Of a stretch of DNA of 13,330 nucleotides, positions 9,533 through 13,330 are shown piece by piece (within the stretch, counting starts at the first letter, position 1; every line of letters starts with the position of its first letter). The notes under the pieces are model-generated. The model saw only the letters and a program-made list of their open reading frames with translations. It made no database searches and had not been told where the DNA came from. Both the position numbers and the translations under genes were made by a program. Source of the DNA: an uncultured Anaerolineales bacterium (lineage in GTDB: Bacteria; Chloroflexota; Anaerolineae; Anaerolineales; Villigracilaceae). The DNA lies in NCBI GenBank assembly GCA_937928015.1, contig CALFXA010000095.1, forward strand, positions 1-13,330, read 5' to 3'.

Positions 9533-11254
9533 ATGTCCAAGAAGTTCCGAACACTCGCTCTGCTGACCCTCACATCAGTAACGATCCTCAGCCTGATCGG
9601 ATGTCAGGCTGCCCCATCCACTACCCCCGCTGCGAATCCATCCGACGAGAAATCCATCACCATCCTGATCGGTGAGGACCCGCCTTCATTCAATCCGATG
9701 GTGGCTGACACGGGCTACGACGCGCTCGTCATGGAGTTGGTCCTGCTCGGCATGACCGACATCGATCCAAACGGAACCGTGTTCCCTGAACTGGCCGCCG
9801 AACTACCCACCGTGGACAACGGCGGTGTAGCGCTCGACGAGGCTGCGGGCAGCATGTCCGTGACGTGGAAGATGCGTCAGGACGTACAATGGCAGGACGG
9901 TCAACCCGTCACCGCCGACGACGTGCTCTTCACCTGGAACGCCATCCAGGACCCGAATACGGGCTCGTGGATCCCTGGCATCGACTCAATTGACTCGGTC
10001 GAGAAGGTGGACCAGTACACCTTCAAGGTCAACTATTCCGCCATCTACCCTGGGTACCTGACACAGTTTGGCGGCGAGCAGCTCGCCATCTGGCCCGCTC
10101 ATTACTGCGATGCCTCGCAGGGATTCGTGGCCTGGGACTGCGGCCGCAAGCCGCTTAGCGACGGTCCCTTCGTGTTGCAGGATTGGGTCGAAGGCGACCA
10201 CATGACCTTCCTCAAGAACGACAAATATTATGTGGCTGGCAAGCCCGAGATCGAGAAAGTGACTGTGCAGGTCGAGCCAGATGATGCGAAACGTAAAATT
10301 TTGATGGAACAAGGCGACGCTGATATTGACATGTGGATTAATGTCAATACTATCCACGATCTTCAGAATTCTGAGATCGCTAAAGTTAGTCTTAGTCCAT
10401 CTGATCGCTTTGTGATGCGCCTATTTATGAATGAGGCTGAAAAAGGCACCACCGATGCAGAAGCTACGCCGCATCCCATCCTCTCAGATGTGCGTGTGCG
10501 CCAGGCCATCCGCCAGGCCATCGACGTGGATACCATCAACAACGAGATTTTCCTCGGCCTGGGCCACCCGCAATGGACCGAGTTCTTCCGCCCGCCCTAC
10601 AACAAGTGCGACGTGTCTCGGCCCGCCTATGATCCTGATGCCGCCAAGGCCCTGCTCGAAGAGGCAGGCTGGATCGACACAAACAACGACGGCGTGCGCG
10701 AATGTCATGGCTGTGCCAGTGCCGAAGAGGGTTACGAGATGCACATGGAGTTCATCACGTACTCCGAATATGGCGAGCCACTCGAACTCACCCAGCAATT
10801 GATCGCCGAAATGCTCGGCAAGGTCGGCATCAAACTGGACCTGAGCGTAGTCGAAGGCAGTGTTCTTTGGGCACCTGCCGATAGTGGCGGCATCGAGCAG
10901 AGTGGGAATTTCGACATTGACATCTGGGATGATGGATATGCAGGAGTCGATCCTACTGACTTCATCAATGAAGCATATTCCATTGAGGCTGCTGATCCAG
11001 GAAGCGGGCTTTGGAACCTGGCCCGCTGGAAGAACGACGAGTTCAACTCTCTGATCGAAGATTCCTACACCCTCGACGAGGCCAGCCGCCAAGAGACCTT
11101 CTGCAAGATGGCCAAGATCCTCGACGAGCAAGTTCCCGAGATCATGCTCTTCACCGTCCCGAATGCAGACGCCTACTCCAGTCGTCTCGAAGGTGTGCAG
11201 TCCACGGTCAATGACCTGGTCACCTGGAATATCGCGGATTGGAAGATCAAATAA
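9533..11254 (+). CDS. ABC transporter substrate-binding lipoprotein (SBP_bac_5, oligopeptide/dipeptide type)
   Basis: Captures substrate outside the membrane for the permeases encoded next. The start at 9533 is fixed by AGGAGG at 9523-9528. The 573-residue product opens with a lipoprotein signal peptide: Lys-rich start, hydrophobic core, and lipobox LIGC with Cys24 as the lipid anchor, then a Ser/Thr/Pro/Ala linker. The mature part has the family landmarks: TWKMRQDVQWQDGQPVTADD (111-130) followed by VLFTWNAIQDP, then DGPFVLQDW (210-218), and DVRVRQAIRQAIDVDTI (319-335) leading into the second lobe. Substrate is not readable from sequence; peptides, nickel, sugars and nucleosides are all known for the family. 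Cys192, Cys203, Cys359, Cys391 and Cys394 could form disulfides. Residues about 243-303 are encoded by unusually AT-rich DNA. The gene ends in tandem stops (TAA then TGA), followed by a hairpin. Confidence 0.92.
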   Translation: MSKKFRTLALLTLTSVTILSLIGCQAAPSTTPAANPSDEKSITILIGEDPPSFNPMVADTGYDALVMELVLLGMTDIDPNGTVFPELAAELPTVDNGGVALDEAAGSMSVTWKMRQDVQWQDGQPVTADDVLFTWNAIQDPNTGSWIPGIDSIDSVEKVDQYTFKVNYSAIYPGYLTQFGGEQLAIWPAHYCDASQGFVAWDCGRKPLSDGPFVLQDWVEGDHMTFLKNDKYYVAGKPEIEKVTVQVEPDDAKRKILMEQGDADIDMWINVNTIHDLQNSEIAKVSLSPSDRFVMRLFMNEAEKGTTDAEATPHPILSDVRVRQAIRQAIDVDTINNEIFLGLGHPQWTEFFRPPYNKCDVSRPAYDPDAAKALLEEAGWIDTNNDGVRECHGCASAEEGYEMHMEFITYSEYGEPLELTQQLIAEMLGKVGIKLDLSVVEGSVLWAPADSGGIEQSGNFDIDIWDDGYAGVDPTDFINEAYSIEAADPGSGLWNLARWKNDEFNSLIEDSYTLDEASRQETFCKMAKILDEQVPEIMLFTVPNADAYSSRLEGVQSTVNDLVTWNIADWKIK

Positions 11255-11259
11255 TGAAC

Positions 11260-11292
11260 AAGTGACAGTCACTTTAAAAGTGACTGTCACTT
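11260..11292 (+). repeat. Perfect 15-bp inverted repeat between binding protein and permease genes
   Basis: Arm AAGTGACAGTCACTT (11260-11274), loop TAA, arm AAGTGACTGTCACTT (11278-11292): every base pairs. Each arm is itself a palindrome around its middle base, so the RNA can fold as one long hairpin or two small ones. Only three T's follow, so it is a poor terminator. Likely roles: protecting the 3' end of the binding-protein mRNA so it outnumbers the permeases, partial attenuation, or a repeated element. One arm can also pair with the next gene's start region. Confidence 0.85.
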
Positions 11293-11299
11293 TCTACGC

Positions 11300-11313
11300 A
11301 AGGATTGGAAGTG
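11300..11313 (+). promoter_or_regulatory. Ribosome binding site and GTG start of the first permease
   Basis: AAGGA at 11300-11304 is followed by six bases and then GTG at 11311-11313. A TTG at 11305 in the same frame directly abuts the AAGGA, too close for initiation. The GTG is therefore preferred, giving an N-terminus MTTYIARRLVQ typical of DppB-type permeases. Confidence 0.7.
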
Positions 11314-12348
11314 ACCACTTACATAGCCCGCCGTCTGGTACAGACCGTTGTTCTGCTATTTCTATTGAGCATCATCCTGTTCGCGCTGGTCAACCTTGCG
11401 CCCGGCGGACCGCTGTCGGCTTATGGACAGGGGAGGCGTCTTCGGCCCGAGCAGGCGGAAATCCTCAAGCGTCAATTCGGGCTGGATAAACCCCTCCCGC
11501 TGCAATACGTCTCCTGGCTGATCGGCAACGACTGGACCAAGGTCGACACGAACGGCGACGGCGTGGCCGATGCCTCGGGGTCCCGCCTCGGCATCTTGCG
11601 CGGCGACTTCGGCTTTTCGTACCGCACCCGCAAGCCCGTGCTGGACGAGATCGGCCAGCGCTTTCCCAACACCATCTACCTGATGTCCATCACGATGGGC
11701 CTGGCCCTGTTGATCGCCATCCCCATCGGCATCCTTTCGGCGGTGAAGCAATACTCGATCTTCGACTTCATCGCCACCACCTTTTCCTTTGCGGGGCAGG
11801 CCATCCCAGAGTTCTGGCTGGGACTGCTGCTGATCATCATCTTCTACGTCTGGCTGCGGAATCCCTTCACGGGCGAGCCGCTACTCCCGCCTGGGCAGAT
11901 GTCTGGAAGCAGCCCGTCCCTGATGGACAGCATCAGCCACTTGATCCTGCCCGTGCTGACGGGGGCGTTGGGCTGGGTGGCCTGGTACTCACGCTTCATC
12001 CGTTCGAGCATGTTGGAGATTTTGCCGCTCGACTACCTGCGTACCGCGCGCGCCAAGGGCGCCTCGGAGCGGATGGTGGTCTACAAACATGCCCTGCGGA
12101 ACGCGCTAATTCCCATCGTCACGCTGGTGGCGCTCGACCTGCCCTACATCTTTACAGGCGCGGTGCTGATCGAGACCATCTTCGCCTGGCCTGGCATGGG
12201 ACGCCTGTATTACCAGGCCGCCGTCGAACGCGATTATCCCCTGCTGATGGCGGTGCTCATCATCGGCGCAGCCTTCATCATTCTGTCCAATCTGCTGGCG
12301 GACGTGCTCTACGCCATGCTCGATCCGCGCGTTCGGTATTCGGAGTAG
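11311..12348 (+). CDS. dppB: ABC transporter permease, DppB/OppB type
   Basis: One of the two membrane subunits that form the import channel. From the GTG at 11311 it has 345 residues. It starts with the family's YIARRLVQTVVLLFLLSIIL first helix (about 4-29) and the NLAPGG motif. A long outside loop (30-118) follows, then about five more helices (near 122-144, 153-181, 208-226, 264-288 and 310-335). The EAA-type loop that contacts the ATPase is at about 241-268: DYLRTARAKGASERMVVYKH followed by ALRNALIP. The C-terminus DVLYAMLDPRVRY is typical. The outer loop holds DTNGDGVAD (79-87), a calcium-loop-like sequence that most characterised DppB proteins lack. The symbol is a family label; the substrate is unknown. 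Its stop is two bases before the next ATG. Confidence 0.92.
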   Translation: MTTYIARRLVQTVVLLFLLSIILFALVNLAPGGPLSAYGQGRRLRPEQAEILKRQFGLDKPLPLQYVSWLIGNDWTKVDTNGDGVADASGSRLGILRGDFGFSYRTRKPVLDEIGQRFPNTIYLMSITMGLALLIAIPIGILSAVKQYSIFDFIATTFSFAGQAIPEFWLGLLLIIIFYVWLRNPFTGEPLLPPGQMSGSSPSLMDSISHLILPVLTGALGWVAWYSRFIRSSMLEILPLDYLRTARAKGASERMVVYKHALRNALIPIVTLVALDLPYIFTGAVLIETIFAWPGMGRLYYQAAVERDYPLLMAVLIIGAAFIILSNLLADVLYAMLDPRVRYSE

Positions 12349-12350
12349 CC

Positions 12351-13330
12351 ATGAGTGACCTCGCTGCCATCAAAGGGACTCCCGAATATCCGCATCCGCT
12401 CGAGTCGCAGGTCAACCTGGTCGGCAACGTCTGGCGGCGCTTCCTGCGTCACAAGGGCGCCATCGGCGGATTGATCGTCTTCGGCCTGCTGATCGCGCTG
12501 ACAATCCTGGCATTCCTCTCGCCCTACAGCCCGACCGCCTCCAACCTGCCTGAGCGCTTCGAGGGTCCATCCGCCGCGCACTGGTTCGGCACCGACGCCC
12601 TCGGCATCGACCTGTTGACCCGCATCCTATACGGCGGACGCATCTCACTGGCCGTGGGTGGAATCGCTGTCGCCATCTCGCTGCTGATCGGCGTGCCCAT
12701 CGGCGCCATCGCGGGTTACTACGGCGGCAAACTAGACTCGATCCTGATGCGCATCACCGACGCCTTCCTGTCGCTGCCGCCCTTCCTTGTGTTGATCCTG
12801 CTGGCCGCCATCCTGCGCGAAGTGGACATCCCGCTCTTCCAGCGCAACAGCGTCTTCACCATCAGTTTCGTGATCGGCATCCTCTCGTGGATGACCTTCT
12901 CGCGCCTGGTGCGCGCCGCCTTCCTGACCCTGCGTGAAATGGACTACGTCCATGCGGCGCGCGCGTTGGGCGCCTCGGACCTGCGCATCATCCTCGGACA
13001 TATCCTGCCCAACGCAGTCGGCCCCGTCATCGTCGAGGCCACGCTGCAACTGGGTTACGCCATCATCCAGGAAGCGGGACTATCCTTCCTCGGCTTCGGC
13101 ATCCAGCCGCCCACGCCGTCGTGGGGCAACCTGCTCAGTGACGCGCAGGAACATTTCCTCAAATATCCCTGGCTGGCCGTCTTCCCAGGCATCATGATCT
13201 TTCTCAGCATCATCTCGGTCAACTACATCGGCGACGGCTTGCGCGATGCTTTCGACCCGTACAAGATGCTGGAAAAGGTCGGCGAGCACCCGGAACAGGC
13301 CCTCGGCCTCGCTGATGGCGTCCAGCGCCG
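12351..13330 (+). CDS. dppC: ABC transporter permease, DppC/OppC type (open at window end)
   Basis: Partner membrane subunit to the preceding permease. The frame from ATG 12351 stays open to the window end, giving 326 complete residues, near the full family length, so only a few C-terminal residues should be missing. GGAG at 12342-12345, inside the end of the previous gene, serves the start. Family landmarks: the N-terminal WRRFLRHKGAIGGLIVFGLL helix (28-47), HWFGTDALGIDLLTRILYGG (77-96), further helices near 98-122, 140-155, 168-190, 225-245 and 272-295, the EAA-type loop HAARALGASDLRIILGHILP (201-220), AGLSFLGFGIQPPTPSWGN (242-260), and NYIGDGLRDAFDPY (291-304) near the end. The residues after FDPY form a tail longer than usual. 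ATP-binding subunit genes are expected next, outside the window. Confidence 0.93.
   Translation, partial: MSDLAAIKGTPEYPHPLESQVNLVGNVWRRFLRHKGAIGGLIVFGLLIALTILAFLSPYSPTASNLPERFEGPSAAHWFGTDALGIDLLTRILYGGRISLAVGGIAVAISLLIGVPIGAIAGYYGGKLDSILMRITDAFLSLPPFLVLILLAAILREVDIPLFQRNSVFTISFVIGILSWMTFSRLVRAAFLTLREMDYVHAARALGASDLRIILGHILPNAVGPVIVEATLQLGYAIIQEAGLSFLGFGIQPPTPSWGNLLSDAQEHFLKYPWLAVFPGIMIFLSIISVNYIGDGLRDAFDPYKMLEKVGEHPEQALGLADGVQR

Noticed and set aside
11260..11292. A Rho-independent terminator ending the binding-protein transcript.
   Set aside because: The hairpin is strong, but only three T's follow and its stem is not GC-rich. The permease genes that follow have no visible promoter of their own, so full termination here is unlikely.

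Overview
The window is GC-rich, densely packed bacterial DNA. Its first 20 bases match the end of the Illumina TruSeq read-2 adapter, so the left edge is a contig end carrying adapter and not natural sequence. The gene style suggests an uncultured Anaerolineae-like member of Chloroflexota. The clues are a short archaeal/Thermotoga-type S-adenosylhomocysteine hydrolase, a membrane GAF sensor with a C-terminal helix-turn-helix-like tail, an S1-domain protein beside ftsK, and REP-like palindromes. That placement is inference; no rRNA or other marker gene is present.

Left block, bases 21-5882, all minus strand, read from right to left: purine nucleoside phosphorylase (punA), a membrane-anchored Ig-fold-like protein, a GNAT acetyltransferase, a 640-residue membrane GAF protein, a three-domain S1 RNA-binding protein, and the N-terminal part of FtsK, cut off by the contig end. 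Gaps are 1 to 21 bases. An extended -10 promoter before punA is the only good promoter candidate, so this looks like one six-gene operon.

Middle block, bases 5919-9445, minus strand: mtnA (methylthioribose-1-phosphate isomerase), adoK (adenosine kinase) and ahcY (SAH hydrolase), ending at a strong intrinsic terminator at 5919-5947. With punA these genes recycle S-adenosylmethionine by-products and purine nucleosides: AhcY releases adenosine and homocysteine from SAH, AdoK turns adenosine into AMP, PunA splits 6-oxopurine nucleosides, and MtnA acts on methylthioribose-1-phosphate. The adoK promoter fires through a terminator-like hairpin in its own leader, and adoK probably starts at a TTG. 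A REP-like double hairpin lies between adoK and ahcY and supplies the adoK stop codon.

Right block, bases 9464-13330, plus strand: an oligopeptide/dipeptide-type ABC importer diverging from mtnA. It has a lipoprotein binding protein with a near-consensus promoter, then a DppB-type and a DppC-type permease, the latter open at the window end. A perfect 15-bp hairpin separates the binding protein from the permeases, and one arm can also pair with the first permease's GTG start region. ATPase genes would be expected just beyond the right edge.

No tRNA, rRNA, CRISPR array, insertion sequence or phage gene was recognised. No stretch over 300 bases lacks a gene. Nothing here is a clearly new multi-gene system. 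The best leads are the RNA structures at 8256-8350 and 11260-11315 and the membrane sensor at 1807-3729.
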